A stretch of DNA of 64,000 bases. It comes from Sclerodactyla briareus (taxonomy: Eukaryota; Echinodermata; Holothuroidea; Dendrochirotida; Sclerodactylidae). Under the pieces are notes generated by a model. That model was not told where the DNA came from. It saw only the letters and a list, made by a program, of their open reading frames with translations, and did no database searches. The translations under genes were made by a program, and so were the position numbers. Position 1 is the stretch's first letter. Each line of letters opens with the position of its first letter. The stretch lies in assembly GCA_026419785.1 (NCBI GenBank), contig JAODTK010002477.1, positions 62,001 through 126,000 on the forward strand. The letters are read 5' to 3'. Positions 10,236 through 21,620 of the stretch are shown here, piece by piece.

Positions 10236-11715
10236 CTGGGACGAGTGATGGAGAGTTATTTGATTATAATAATTACCACACATTGTCACAAACTGTTTTG
10301 CTATACAGTTCCCCGAGGGGGTCACTCGAAATCATACCATGGTTGTTCAATAGAGTTGCAATGAGGCCCAAGTCATGTATTTTCATGACAAGTTTTTGTG
10401 GGGCGATCAACCTCTGATAGGCTGGTTGTTCTATTTTCCCCGTTTGGCCTCAAAAGACCCAAGAACAAAGACTTGTGGAACCAGTCAGATCGATTACGGT
10501 TCCTGGCCTAATGTCTTGACCTGACCATGATTTCAAAGAGGTTTGCCTGAACATGTTGAACGGCATAAAACAATGAGGACATACAAGTGGTGGTGGTTGA
10601 TGGAACAAGTGTGCCCATGGTACCCACTCAATAGAATCATGTTCAATACTGCAATCTGAAATCTTCAGAAAATCATAGAGATTATGACATCGAGATAGGT
10701 TAAAGACAAGTCCCATTCAAAAATATTTCAAATGCCTATGATTGTGCATTGAAAATCATGCCCATCAAACTTGTTTCATGTCCATAGCATGTTCATTTAT
10801 AAAGTTACAAATTTTTCAAGAATTATTAATTTATTTATATCACCGCTAGTTGGCAATTTTGCCATTGGGCAACAATTTGATGACGACATATCTAACCACT
10901 TGGTGAAGAAAATGTTAAGAATTATGTCCTTTCTCTTGGTAGATATGACATCATAAAAGGTTGCCAGTTTGCCCAAATCAGCAAATATATGAAATTTGGG
11001 AGGAAGCCATATCTTCCCCACTGAACATGCTATAAACCTGGACAAATTGATATTTTAATGATTTTTTATTCTCTTTAACATTTAACACACAAGAATAGTA
11101 ATAAATTTGGCTGAATTTTCGCTTCATATTTAGAAACTGTCCACAAAAAATTGGCGCATGTTATTTACAAAGATGTCTCCAGACATCATTGTTTATTTAT
11201 GTGAGAGGCATGGCACGGGGAGGCACATGCCCCTAAATAACTGCCCATGCTGCCCACCAGTAAAAATACTCGCAATGTAGTCATCTCAAGAGAAGGGTTG
11301 ACAAATATTCGTATGCTCTGCCCCAACAGCCAGAAGGCCACCCTGGTCCCTCAATGCCAACCTACTTGGCTATGCTGATGAATGTTGACAGGTCAGAGTA
11401 CCTATTCAAAGCCCAGCTTTTTCCAATAATTCACTCCTTGAAACTAATCGAGAAATATAAATCATCAAATAACAAAGGCACACCACACCCTCTCTGTTGT
11501 ATATAGAGCCATTGCGATGAAATTTGAGGCATATTTTTCCTGGCCACTGACACTAGCATGGCCCATCCACCTGGGGATATGCACAAATGGGTTTCGAAGT
11601 GTTCAGAGATACGCCAGCATGAAAAATATCAAAAATCTCTGCCGTAAAACCTGTTTCTTACGGCGCAGAAAGAACGACCTTAGAAAACCTCAGGGTAAAG
11701 TAAACACATGTTTAC
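10236..11715. other. Intron between the two SAM exons
   Basis: Minus-strand intron of about 1.5 kb. It holds no recognised element and is moderately AT-rich, with an unremarkable A/T-rich patch at 10,790-11,110. The AAAAG|GTAAAC donor at its 5' end lies at 11,716/11,715. Confidence 0.6.
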
Positions 11716-11860
11716 CTTTTCCTGAACAGCTCAGAGTGCTGTGCATTCGCTGGATCCTGGTCGATGACGAACCTGATCACTCTCCTCGATCTCCACCTTG
11801 AGGTTCACTGCTCCGCAGAGGGTGCCTTCTGGTTCCGGTTCTCCGTGGTTGAGCTAGCCG
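11716..11860 (-). CDS. Scm: Scm-like exon: N-terminal half of SAM domain
   Basis: The acceptor TTATCCCACAG precedes 11,860 and the donor AAAAG|GTAAAC follows 11,716. The exon carries a polar linker (TENRNQKAPSAEQ), then a tryptophan. It then reads VIRFVIDQDPANAQHSELF, which aligns with the first SAM helices of SCMH1/SCML2 (WSVDEVIQFM.., ..LADLFR). The linker frame joins the preceding 15,450-15,523 exon in phase. A TGA and a shifted W-to-VIRF segment are best explained by two or three one-base indels. The junction to the next exon needs one A fewer in AAAA, giving ELFRK-EIDG. Together the two exons make a complete SAM domain. Confidence 0.85.
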
Positions 11861-12150
11861 CTGTGGGATAACACTTGAATGATTGGTCTTCCAAGAAACC
11901 AGTGTTTGGGGATCCAAATACTAGCAAAGAAAGTCAGATGGAGAGGGTAGTATTCTTATGGTACTCGCGGACAAAGAAATCAAAACCGTCCGGAACTAGG
12001 ATCTAGACCTTCAACCAACCACGACCCCTTTGAACATCTTTGGGAATGGTTGGCTCTCTATACTTAGGGGGTCCGGATGCAGAATGTGCATTACCCCTAT
12101 ACATCTATATCCACAGACTTCTCGGGATTGCATAGACCTCCCTGCGAACC

Positions 12151-12275
12151 AGTGTTGGAGGACTTGAGGCCGGCCTCGCCTCAAGTCATTTTCTTGCCCC
12201 TCGGCTCGGAGGCTACGCCCTCAGCCTCGTAGCTTCGGCCTCTGGTTTTGGGCGGAGGCTGGGTCGAGCGGGAAC
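12151..12275 (+). mobile_element. hAT-like end, CAGTGTTG start with GCCTCG-rich subterminal DNA
   Basis: Begins CAGTGTTGGAGGACTTGAGG and continues with GGCCGGCCTCG, CCCTCGGCTCGGAGG and GCCTCGTAGC. CAGTGTT starts with many short GC-rich subterminal words are common in hAT MITEs. The same vocabulary occurs at 14,040-14,825 and 20,583-20,732. No second end or target duplication is assigned. Confidence 0.4.
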
Positions 12276-14039
12276 AATATGTTTTGGGCTATAAATGAAT
12301 CATTTAAAAAATCTATGTCACAAAATGATACTTTTGTTTTGAATTACCGCGACAACTTCAACTAACCTAGCATCTCGTATCAACCCAAAGACTGCCGATA
12401 GAATGTGCTGACGCTGCAACGCGGCCCGGCCGTGCGCCATGCAGTCCCCAGTGCCATTGCTAGAGTGCCGGCTGCTAGCGAGCTAGCTGCCATAGACAAC
12501 TTACCGTGCTGAATGTCTTGCACTGCACAGTGCATCCCTACGCATATACTAGCTTTGTGTACAGAGCAGTGATCCCCCACCGGCGCGGCCAAATGTGAAC
12601 ATGTCCTCACTCATGAAGGCATCTGCCTGGAAGGCTAGGCCTGCAATCCCCGCCAAAAGTAGTTGGAACAAAACTGCATGTACTGCAAAGCCCCCTCGCC
12701 CGTCGATGCAAAGTTGCAATGATTATCTGTAATTCCATCCTAAGAACAGTTCCCTACATTGAAATGAAGGAGGGGGGGGGGGGGGGGCGGTTGCATGGCC
12801 CTCCGGCCAAATTGACCTCCCAGCTCCATACGTTATTTCGAGAGATTTGGTGCCATCATTTTGACGGGGAATGTAGTTTTGCAGGTAAACAATGATGTGA
12901 GAGATGAACGTCCCTGTTGTCGTAGTATGAGTGGCGAGTGAAATTCTAGTCTCTTCCTAGTGCATAAAACTGTGCATAAGCCTGGACTACTAAAATACAA
13001 AGAATGTGGTCTGTGCTCCAGATCGTGGAATGTATTTTATTATTTAATATACATTTATATTTTGCAGGACTTTGGCACAGTCCTAGGCCCAAAATAGTTA
13101 CTACTGCGTCAGCAGTGCTTGAATTGTAATTTTGTATTTTAAAAAGATTATTCAACACTATTTAGTATTATCTGTCAAATTTAGCCTAACTGCTATTTTT
13201 TTTTTATCCTTGAACTTTAAGTCAAAGGAATATTTCAGTCATGAACAGTTGTTGTGTATGTCCTGTATTGTGTAGTTTGTGTGTACGTGTGTGTGTGTGC
13301 AATACTTTGTGTGCGCCTGGCTTGTTACCACGGTACTCAACCCACCTGGTAGGTCAGGTTCATCCTTGGTATGTGGGGATTCCCCATAAAGAGTGAATAT
13401 CCAAGTATTGTTTTGGTCAGGTCAAAGGTCATCTGGTCAACAAATTTCAAGGCAGTTAAGAAAAATTTGTCGTACCCATTTGATTGAATGGGCAGGTCAT
13501 CTGCTAATAAATTCCACAACCTTTTGGAAGCCAGATGGTCGGCCATAATCAGTACCCTGGCTCCATACGCCCTGGCTAGGAATGTGCTATCTGCCCCAGC
13601 TAGTAGTGCGCCAGTGGGAAGAGTGCTTAACCAACGGGTTCTAATTCTTGGTTCTCTGGGCGCCCACACCGTGCCCAAGCTTTTCTCCACCACAGATTCT
13701 GGAATCTTGATGTTTTGAAATGCAAATCACATTTCCTTAGCTCTAAAGGCCCATAACCTTTGAACTTATTGAGAGTACAACTTGTGTAGGCTGGGAGATG
13801 CCAAAGTGGTCAGTATATGTGTCTACGTAAAGTAAATCTTGGTCTTCACAGTGCGCTCACATGATCACATCAACCAAGGTCTGTTTCCTTGCTGTGTTGA
13901 TGTGGCAAGTCCAAAATTGCAAGTCATGCACCTTCTATGGATGTGATCCAACCGATCATCTTCCTGAAAAATGACATCTCGTTAAATATAACTGTATTGA
14001 TTCTGGTAGAAGCTCATCTTCATTATGGTCTTCATTATG

Positions 14040-14815
14040 GCCTCGGCCTCGAGGGGTGCGGCCTCGGCCTTCGAGGGGTGCGGCCTCGGCCTCGAGGGGT
14101 GCGGCCTCGGCCTCGAGGGGTGCGGCCTCGTCCTCGAGGGGTGCGGCCTCGGCCTCGAGGGGTGCGGCCTCGGCCTCGATGGTGCGGCCTTGGCCTCGAG
14201 GGGTGCGGCCTCCGCCTCGAGGGGTGCGGCCTCGGCCTCGAGGGGTGCGGCCTCGGCCTCGAGGGGTGCGGCCTCGGCCTCGATGGCTGCGGCCTCGGCC
14301 TCGAGGGTTGCGGCCTCGGCCTCGAGGGGTCGGCCTCGGCCTCGAGGGGTGCGGCCTCGGCCTCGAGGGGTGCGGCCTCGGCCTCGAGGGGTGCGGCCTC
14401 GGCCTCGAGGGTTGCGGCCTCGGCCTCGAGGGGTGCGGCCTCGGCCTCGGGGGTGCGGCCTCGGCCTCGAGGGGTGCGGCCTCCGCCTCGAGGGGTGCGG
14501 CCTCGGCCTCGAGGGGTGCGCCTCGGCCTCGAGGGGTGCGGCCTCGGCCTCGAGGGGTGCGGCCTCGGCCTCGAGGGGTGCGGCCTTGGCTTCGGCCTCG
14601 GGGGTGCGGCCTCCGCCTCGAGGGGTGCGGCTCGGCCTCGAGGGGTGCGGCCTCGGCCTCGAGGGGTGCGGCCTTGGCTTCGGCCTCGGGGGTGCGGCCT
14701 CCGCCTCGAGGGGTGCGGCCTTGGCCTCGAGGGGTGCGGCCTTGGCCTCGAGGGGTGCGGCCTTGGCCTCGAGGGGTGCGGCCTTGGCCTCGAGGGGTGC
14801 AGCCGCCTCGACTAC
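14040..14815. repeat. GC-rich minisatellite, 21-base unit, ~36 copies
   Basis: The unit is built from GGCCTCGAGGGGTGCGG plus CCTC and includes a CTCGAG (XhoI) palindrome in most copies. Because 21 is divisible by three and the unit lacks stops, all three plus frames stay open for 270-305 codons. They give the repeating heptads GCGLGLE, GVRPRPR and GAASASR. These are not genes: no splice or start context exists, the array is intronic to the minus-strand gene, and unit-length errors shift the frames. The right edge reads GCCTCGACTACAACACTG at about 14,806-14,823, the reverse complement of a CAGTGTTGTAGTCGAGGC hAT-like terminus. The array may therefore be an expanded subterminal region. Confidence 0.95.
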
Positions 14816-15449
14816 AACACTGCTGCGAACCCCTCTGTTGTCACAGACCCCTAATTAATGTTCAGGGACCCTAAGGGACCTGTGGACCCTAGAGTGGATA
14901 ACACTGCTATAGAAGGCCCAGCTGGATACTGTCACACTATCATCCACTGCCAACCTTCACCAGGACACTGCATAAGGCACCCCTCTGTGACAGCCACACA
15001 TAATCTGTCATCAGTGCAGGAAGTGCATAGCCGCACTCTTTATCCATGGACACTTTTTAAAATGAGGGAACATATGAACATATGCCAACCCATAATGTCA
15101 CTGTGACACTGCAAGTCTATTCATAGCCAGAGAATAGTCTTCGGTTGTTAACTTCCTCCCTGGGGAGGGGGGGACATTCAATGAATCCATGGTGGATGGA
15201 AGAAGAGGCATGCGGTCATATGATATTCTGCTTGCCCATTTTCCATTATTCTGGTTCACATTGGCAGGGCAACCGAAATCGGCAACCACCCCTAGTTTAG
15301 TTGAATTATAACTGTAATTACCAAATAAAAAGGCACCACACTGAAAAGTGTGAAACACTGATCAGCCTGACTGAAATAAAGATGATACAGTTTGCTGAAA
15401 AAAAAGCTTAGTAGGAGAATCAGAAAAAATTGGAGATGATCTCACTCAC

Positions 15450-15523
15450 CCTCTGTGACTACATTCTTTGGCCTCTTTGGGTCCAGTGCCGAGTCTGTAG
15501 ATAAACTTCTTTTCGTTGACCGG
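15450..15523 (-). CDS. Scm: Scm-like linker exon between SLED and SAM
   Basis: Bounded by acceptor ATCTAACCCCACAG (before 15,523) and donor CAGAGG|GTGAGTGAG (after 15,450). The frame is fully open and encodes a basic, Ser/Pro-containing linker with KRSLSTDSALDPKRPK then NVVTEG. This resembles the SPKLPK..EGE linker before SAM in vertebrate SCMH1. It starts with one base completing a codon and ends with one base, which matches the frame of the 11,716-11,860 exon. Its phase with the upstream SLED exon is unresolved. The call rests on splice sites, phase and position rather than strong homology. Confidence 0.72.
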
Positions 15524-17713
15524 CTGTGGGGTTAGATGTACGTTTCGAATCGGCATGCAGGCAGCAAGCAGCCAATTACAAGAAGTCACGCTAATCGCTA
15601 CACATAGAATCTGAACAATCTGTTTGACTGGACATTAAATCAAACTTACAATGAGTGGGTCATACCAGGGACTCAGGAATGAGTTTTTCCAGTTGTGGGG
15701 TAAAGGATTTTTACCCCTTTTTATAATTGTATATGCCCTAAGAGTCCACACATTATTATCATTGAGCAGTTTGCGATTGGTTTTGTACTGAATCAATGCA
15801 CAACTGCCCTGCCAAGGAGGATAGTCCTTCCACAAATCATCTGCAACTCAGTGACCTTGGAGCTGCTTGCGACCTGTCAAAAAAGATCCTGTGGGAACCA
15901 TGCGTGCGCAACGGCATAGAAATCCGATCATTCACTTAAGTGTTGCTAACTCAATGAGCAGGAGATGGTAACAAAATGTGTAAAACTGTGTGTAAAACTG
16001 TGTAAAACTGTGAATAAATATAGGAGTACTCCCACAAGCAAGGAGGTGCCGCCTATATATTCAAGTACTATTCACTGAGAGCCCTGAGCAGGCGAGTGAA
16101 ATACGGAATGCTTGTAAACAATCTATGACGGACATGAAATTGATGGGGAAATACAATCAAAGTAAGCAGGTAATTTCTATCGAAACAAGGCGATCGCCAA
16201 AAAGTGTTCGCCTGATTGCTGCGATCGGTGTTCTCTATTGTTCACGACACAAACAACCAACTAGCTTGCAGACCATTGTCATGTCAAACGAAGATACAAT
16301 ACAATGCGATTATAACAGCAGTAAAATTGTCACAGGAGCTATGGTTTACTAGTTCCTCGGTGCGTTATTCTAACAAAAGCTAATATATGATGAATTCAAA
16401 TCAAATTTCATTGACATCAAACACATCAGATCAGAAAAAAACATTATTACGGATTATATACTGAGTTTGGCGAAATTCTTACCAAGTTGGAGGAAAATTG
16501 GAAAAAAATTCGCAATTAGGGCACATACAATGAACCTCTAACTGAGACCCAGCGTAGCTTTCAAATGTCCGATCAAAGGTGATCAATCTACCATTTGTTT
16601 TGTGGAAACCAACAAACTTTCAAAATGGAATAAAATATGCAAAATTAGAACATTAAAGGACCTCCAGTGACCCGTCTCCTTCTGAATTTCGGGATCCATG
16701 TTAGACACACTCCACCAAGTTTCATATTTTTTAAAAAAAAATCTGACAAACTTGGAAACTTTGCATAGATTATGCAAATAGACCACGGAATTAGCATATT
16801 TTATGCTGAAAATCTAAGCAGTCATCTACCTGTCATCCAGGTCTTACAGGCCAAACTACATCACTATAACACATACGGTTCTTGATAATCTTGCAACAAG
16901 CTTAAACGAATAAATTACATGAAAATAAGCTAATGACCTAACTAATTGATGACTTTGCTGACCAAAAATCTAATCAGATCGTGTCACCCAACCCCATGCT
17001 ACACACAAATTTCTTCATAATCGGCCTCCGTTCGTGAGAAAATCCTGCTAACGGGGAAAAGTGTGGACATTACACACACAAGGCCATAGTGAACACAAGT
17101 CTCTTCCTGAATTTCATTCGGCGAGACAAAAAAACTATCAGCCATATAATTCCAACGAAACATGTGCAGGCGGGGTGGGAACCCCCAATGTGTAATACGT
17201 GCAGCAAAATTACCTATGTGGACCTCATCAGAGAAAGCACATATGACTAAGTTCCTTTGATCCGGGGAGTTTGGAACTGAGCCTACTGATTGTTCAGGAC
17301 TAACTGTACTCTACATTTCCAAGTTTTGGTTAAATAGACAAAATTTGACAGACCATAATTTTTGAGGACGAACCCACAGTCACATTCATAAAAGTTTCCC
17401 TCAATCGTTCAAAGTTGAAATTATCGCGAGAGCAACCCCTACACTTTGGAACCTCTGGTGACTCTTGACAGCAGGAAACCATGAAGACCGAAATTTTGTC
17501 CATCACAACTGCAAGTTAGCAATTGAGGGAAAAAATGTTGGGGACTGAGGGTAAATCAGACTTCTGCCCACTGAATGAGCCTTGTGGAACTCTTGACAGG
17601 CTTAGTTATAGCAATGTCTTTAAACTACTTAGGCTTAGCCTACAGTGAGGAGATCAGTATACACTGAACTATGCAGTATATTGAAAGCGTTAGACACGTA
17701 CGTGTCTCTCTAC
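15524..17713. other. Intron, contains a family A repeat copy
   Basis: Minus-strand intron of 2.2 kb. A (TGTAAAAC)-like short tandem lies at about 15,978-16,010. The stretch 16,610-17,160 is a copy of the dispersed repeat described as family A. No other gene is seen. Confidence 0.5.
16610..17160 (+). repeat. Dispersed repeat family A, copy 1
   Basis: Shares ordered blocks with 38,830-39,665 and 43,440-44,110 in the same orientation. The blocks are AAACTT..GCATA.ATTATGCAAAT, then ACGGTTC.T.., AAGCTTAAAC.AATAAATTA, a GATCGTGT.CACC.AACCC block and a CTCTTCCTGAATTT..GGCGAGACAAAAA end. No coding capacity. Identity is moderate, so the copies are old. Confidence 0.65.
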
Positions 17714-17883
17714 CTTCACCGGCACACCAGGAACATCCCATGTCAGCTTGGAGGAGGGGAAAAAAGTTCTCGCAGCAGAGCGACTGCCTCAGCACGCGTC
17801 CAGGTACTCCACAGCTCGGCTTGGTATCGGGAGTTTTGAGAATGAGAGTAGTGTTTCAACGAAAGAGACGGAAATAAAAGGAA
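17714..17883 (-). CDS. Scm: Scm-like exon: C-terminal part of SLED domain
   Basis: The donor GTGAAG|GTAGAG follows 17,714; the likely acceptor is TAACGGTAG before 17,883. Joined to the previous exon in phase, the frame reads VPFISVSFVETLLSFSKLP and then IPSRAVEYLDAC. After one indel it continues RQSLCCENFF. This parallels the SLED segments VITASFDGETHSIQLP, RFLENFC and SLQCDNLL of SCMH1-type proteins. SLED is a DNA-binding domain found only in Scm/SCML/SCMH proteins and a few MBT relatives, so its presence supports the family assignment. Identity is lower than in MBT or SAM, as expected for this domain. Confidence 0.78.
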
Positions 17884-20184
17884 CTACCGTTAGGTTCAGG
17901 TCGCACTTCACCGCGTGCGTTCAAATACATACTTCACAGGGGTGCGGTATGCGTCCTGTTGCTGGTCAGTACACATAGCTGCACGAAAATACCTCCAATA
18001 TCGAAAATAATTAATGGATTTATGACGATGCGGAAGTATTTGCCGACGTATTGTGGTTTCATGAAATATTGAAGACAGCGGAGAAGGGAAATTCCGGTGT
18101 ACAAAGCTGTTTTTGCTGGAAACCAATGGCCCATATGATTGATAATTCAGTCCTGAAAACCACAGTGCCTAAATTTGATTTCCATTCAACAAATTTGTAT
18201 TATTTAGCCCAAATCCACACCATTTATTTGCGAACTCATTTTTTTAGCCTCAAAAGTAAGTTCTATTCTTAATACTTTTGGCTTTCCATAAAAGCAATGC
18301 GTTCGGCTGTCACCACCATCAAGAGATAAACTGATTCATCTCAAACAGAACGGACACGTTTTGGACGCTCGTCAAGCAAAAGAGACTGGAAATGAGTCTT
18401 GCCGGTGTGATTTGTGAGACGTGCTTGCCCAACTTTGGGTGACACCCTTGGCCGGCTACAGAATTCCATTCTGCTTAGTGACCGGGCAGGAAGTAAAGTT
18501 TTTATGAATTTGGCTTACCCACATATCATTATTGTTTCATATAGCACCAGACGACCGCTCTCAATCAAAATCGATTAACTTAAAATCATCAAATCATTCA
18601 TTTCACGAAGACGATCAAAGCAATATATCAGGAATTCATCTTTGCCTTTGGGAGGAGAAGGAATGTGCGAAAGAGGAAAATTTTGTTGTCACTACAGGAG
18701 AGAAAAATCTATATTGAATACACATTTCGAAACATATACTATGATGATATATGATAATTTTGAACAAGTCTTCAACACAAACTTTGACTCAGAAAGTTCC
18801 CAACTGGGAAATGTATCCCAGGGACCAATTATGTCTGAGAGCTGCTAACTCAGTGAAATGTTTCCCGCCGGGTTATTGTCCAGGTATGATTGTGGTTGAA
18901 CAATTAAATGCCACGACTACTAGGGTAAACCTTGTATGAGAAACAAGAGTAACAGTACATTTTATAACACAAGCTCCAAAAAAAGATTATGCAGAATGCT
19001 GACTCATGTCATTTTGCACGATGACATTGCGCGAGTGTCACTATAGATGGTGAATTCAATTCAATCACCAGTAGTAATAAAGGTGAATTATCGAAATAGA
19101 CAAAAGAATAATGTTGGGGCACTAGAGAGGACAAACAAGAAGCGAAAGGCGGGTTCTACATGCAAAGGGGACACATCCTGTCAGCCAGAAAATACTTCAC
19201 TGAAAATATGAAAGCGACTCAATAGAGTGATAAGGTCTATTATGAATTGACTTACTTAGTCAATCTTCTCCAGTAATGAAGTTGATCGCCATGTGGTTAA
19301 AGTTGCATCCAGCCTTTGTGAAGATTGAGAAAATAAGCATCAAATATATTGAAAATGAATGCATTTTAATGATTTCAGTCAAAAGTACAGCCACTCAAAT
19401 CTATTTCAAATATTATATGTTGCTTATCACCCCCAGGGCACTATTCCACAAAATTTTTACCTAATAGATCGTTTCAACAGATTTTTTTCTTCATCTATAG
19501 TTTTTATATTAGGCAATACAAAAGTTAATACAGTAGGGTAGCTTCGTGCCTGGCGGAGAAGGACATGACACCAATGAGGGCCTCCCACACCAAAGTCTTT
19601 TGCGGCGGAAATTGAATGCCTCATTACTGGTGTTCGGAACCACCCTACAACTGCCTTGCCCACCCCCACTTTCAGCAGATTGCACCCGAGCAGGGTGGAC
19701 ACACAAGGGCACTGCTTACCCCATGTTGTCATCACTGGACTGTGAGGGGTGAGTCAGTTTGTTGGTCAGACTGTTTCAGTTTTACGGCGGAAAATGTTTT
19801 TTGGTCCCCTGTAAATGACTATGGGGTGTGTCACTCTCCATGATTGTCAAGGGGGGTTTTGGTCAGTTGTCCCAGTTTGTTGACCCACCTAACTGAAATT
19901 GACTCGGATGGGTTCGAGGGGGATGGGAGTGCATTATTAATTGACAAGTGCACAAATTCTAATAGGGCCCTATGTAGGAACGAACTTCACAGATGGCATG
20001 AAAAGATCATACCTGTGAATGCTGTGATACAGAAGTGGGCCTATTCACACCATCCCTATTGGTGACCTTTTACAACAGAGGGGTAGTAGCCTGACCCGAC
20101 CTATTCACCCGCATTAGCAGTGAGTTGCAAATAACAACTACGGGACCCAGTAGGGAGGGAGGGGGAACATTAGAAAATACCCAC
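17884..20184. other. Intron within the SLED domain
   Basis: Minus-strand intron of 2.3 kb. It contains a repeat at 19,300-19,560 related to 21,340-21,620 (shared CTATTCCACAAAATTT, a TTTTATAT.AG.CAATACAA block, and TACAGTA.GGTAGCTTC). No further gene seen. Confidence 0.5.
19300..19560 (+). repeat. Dispersed repeat family E, copy 1
   Basis: Matches 21,340-21,620 in block order: CAGTCAAAA.TAC near the start, CAGGG.C.TATTCCACAAAATT, a T-rich stretch, AT.AG.CAATACAA, then TACAGTA.GGTAGCTTC. Both copies lie in introns flanking the SLED-a exon, in the same orientation. Confidence 0.55.
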
Positions 20185-20368
20185 CTTTAATGCTGCCAGT
20201 GCCAGTGGGGGAAAGCCTTCATGAGAGGAAAGACGGCTTGGGAGACACAGCCGGAGTCCATGCCGAGATCTGGGCATCTCCTGCAGGACGGAGCTAGGGG
20301 CGGCAGGCCCAACACTCTGAGGGGGATCTGCTTAACCTTGGAGGTGCTCAGGTACGGCCCGCCAGACG
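20185..20368 (-). CDS. Scm: Scm-like exon: N-terminal part of SLED domain
   Basis: The donor ATTAAAG|GTGGGT follows 20,185. Upstream the frame reads GGPYLSTSKVKQIP, then SVLQEM, then DSGCVSQAVFPLMKA. These align with SLED segments FGPHLDPKRIQQLP, NVVLRRIVQ and DCALETKTVFGYLK of SCMH1. About four one-base indels are needed to join the blocks. The 5' boundary is approximate because no clean acceptor is visible; the last supported residues lie near 20,365. The 3' end joins the next exon in phase (GSIK-VPF). Confidence 0.75.
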
Positions 20369-20582
20369 CAGGTAGTTTCAGGTAAATTTAGTTGTGCGGG
20401 TTAGGAAATTATATGGCAGTCGTAATTTCAGGTTTTGTTCTCGCGTACACAGGATAAGTGTCTAGCACCAATCCAACAAAAGGTTCTCACGAACAATAAT
20501 CATGTAAACAGGAGCGTACGAAGGCGAACTTTGATGCAGGCAGATTTGTCTGCCATTCTTTTGAATGGTCAGGAGGGATAGA

Positions 20583-20732
20583 CAGCGTGTGTAGTCGAGG
20601 CAGGCCTCGAGGCCGAATTTGTGCATGGCCCGGCCTCGTTGTTGGCTGAAGGCCGCCTAATGCGAGGTACAAAACTCAGAAAGTGTGTCTCTGGACCTCG
20701 GCCTCGGTTGGCCCGTATCGACTACATCCCTG
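20583..20732. mobile_element. hAT-like MITE, about 150 bases, both ends visible
   Basis: The left end CAGCGTGTGTAGTCGAGG and the right end (reverse complement) CAGGGATGTAGTCGATACGG share CAG.G..TGTAGTCGA. The interior holds GCAGGCCTCGAGGCCG, CCCGGCCTCG, AAGGCCGCC and CTCGGCCTCGG, the vocabulary of the 12.15 kb and 14 kb loci. TAGACAG occurs at both borders (20,579-20,585 and 20,734-20,740). If it is a target duplication, it overlaps the CAG terminus on the left. No transposase. Confidence 0.5.
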
Positions 20733-21339
20733 GTAGACAGTCATATGGTATACTACTCAGCTGTCACTTACAAGAGGGAGGGGGCAATCAGTTTTCCAGG
20801 ACAGGACAGACAGAAAGTCTCACATTTCACATAGACACTGATGTGTTGTTCCAATGGGCTAGAGGACAGGTACGATGCTGCTTACACAGTTTAAAGCCAT
20901 GCTTAATGATATTTTGGTCTAGTCAGAGCTAGAGACTGCAAGAATGGGTACAGCGACCTATAACCAGGTAACCCATTAATACAAAGTAATTTCAGTGCAT
21001 ACAGCAGGAATGGAATGTTTATTAAAGTTCCGTTCAGCCTTATACAATAAATAAATATTCAAGAAAATAAGCATCAATTATATGGAACATGAATGCCATC
21101 ATCCGATACCTCACTACAAGAAGTACCCTTGATTCCTTGACTCTTTCTGACAACCTACAGCTAGACACAAGGATAAATGGGAGATTGCACCAGTCATTAT
21201 GGGCAACAAAACATTTGACAAATTTCGCATTCATACAACAACCGATAGGGTTCCTATACTTTGACCTATGGTGACATCAGATGATTCTGACCTGACCCCA
21301 AAACAAGTGTTTATTAAAGTTCCATTCAGCCTTTGGCAT

Positions 21340-21620
21340 ATTCAAGATACCTCTTCTATAAGAAGAACTTCAGTCAAAATTACAACACTCGAATCATTGT
21401 ATTCTGGAGAAAATGGTGATCAGTCTGTGGATTTTTTGAAAAGCAGGACGGCTGTGACAAATGTATTCGTTTCGCCACAGGGACCTATTCCACAAAATTA
21501 CGAAATTTGACCTAATGCTATCATTCCAACATTTTTTTCTTTCAATTGTGTTTTTATATCAGTCAATACAATGGATTACTACAGTATGGGTAGCTTCATG
21601 GCTGGAAAGGAGGACATGAA
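21340..21620 (+). repeat. Dispersed repeat family E, copy 2
   Basis: Same block order as the 19,300-19,560 copy, with related flanking sequence back to about 21,000 (AAGAAAATAAGCATCAA occurs at both loci). Non-coding. Confidence 0.5.

Larger units (their letters stand above)
11861..15449. other. Intron with hAT-like fragment and GC minisatellite
   Basis: Minus-strand intron of 3.6 kb between the linker and SAM exons. It holds a hAT-like end at about 12,151-12,270, a 16-base G run at 12,772-12,787, a (GT)n tract near 13,281-13,300 and the 21-base minisatellite at 14,040-14,815. A 118-codon minus-strand ORF at 13,337-13,693 has protein-like composition but matches no family I know. It overlaps a repeated GGTCAGGTCAAAGGTCAT phrase. 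Confidence 0.55.

Noticed and set aside
13337-13693. 118-codon minus ORF as an exon of the Scm-like gene
   Set aside because: Does not match any part of the family and contains a GGTCAGGTCAAAGGTCAT phrase typical of local repeats. The neighbouring linker and SAM exons already join in phase without it.
13937-14874. Three overlapping plus-strand ORFs of 272-305 codons, the longest in the window
   Set aside because: All are translations of the 21-base minisatellite, open in every plus frame because the unit lacks stops and is divisible by three. They have no real start or splice context.
15098-15180. Possible extra Scm linker exon after acceptor CCCCTCCCCAG
   Set aside because: A good acceptor is present, but the frame ends at TGA after 18 codons and no donor is convincing. 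The flanking exons join in phase without it.
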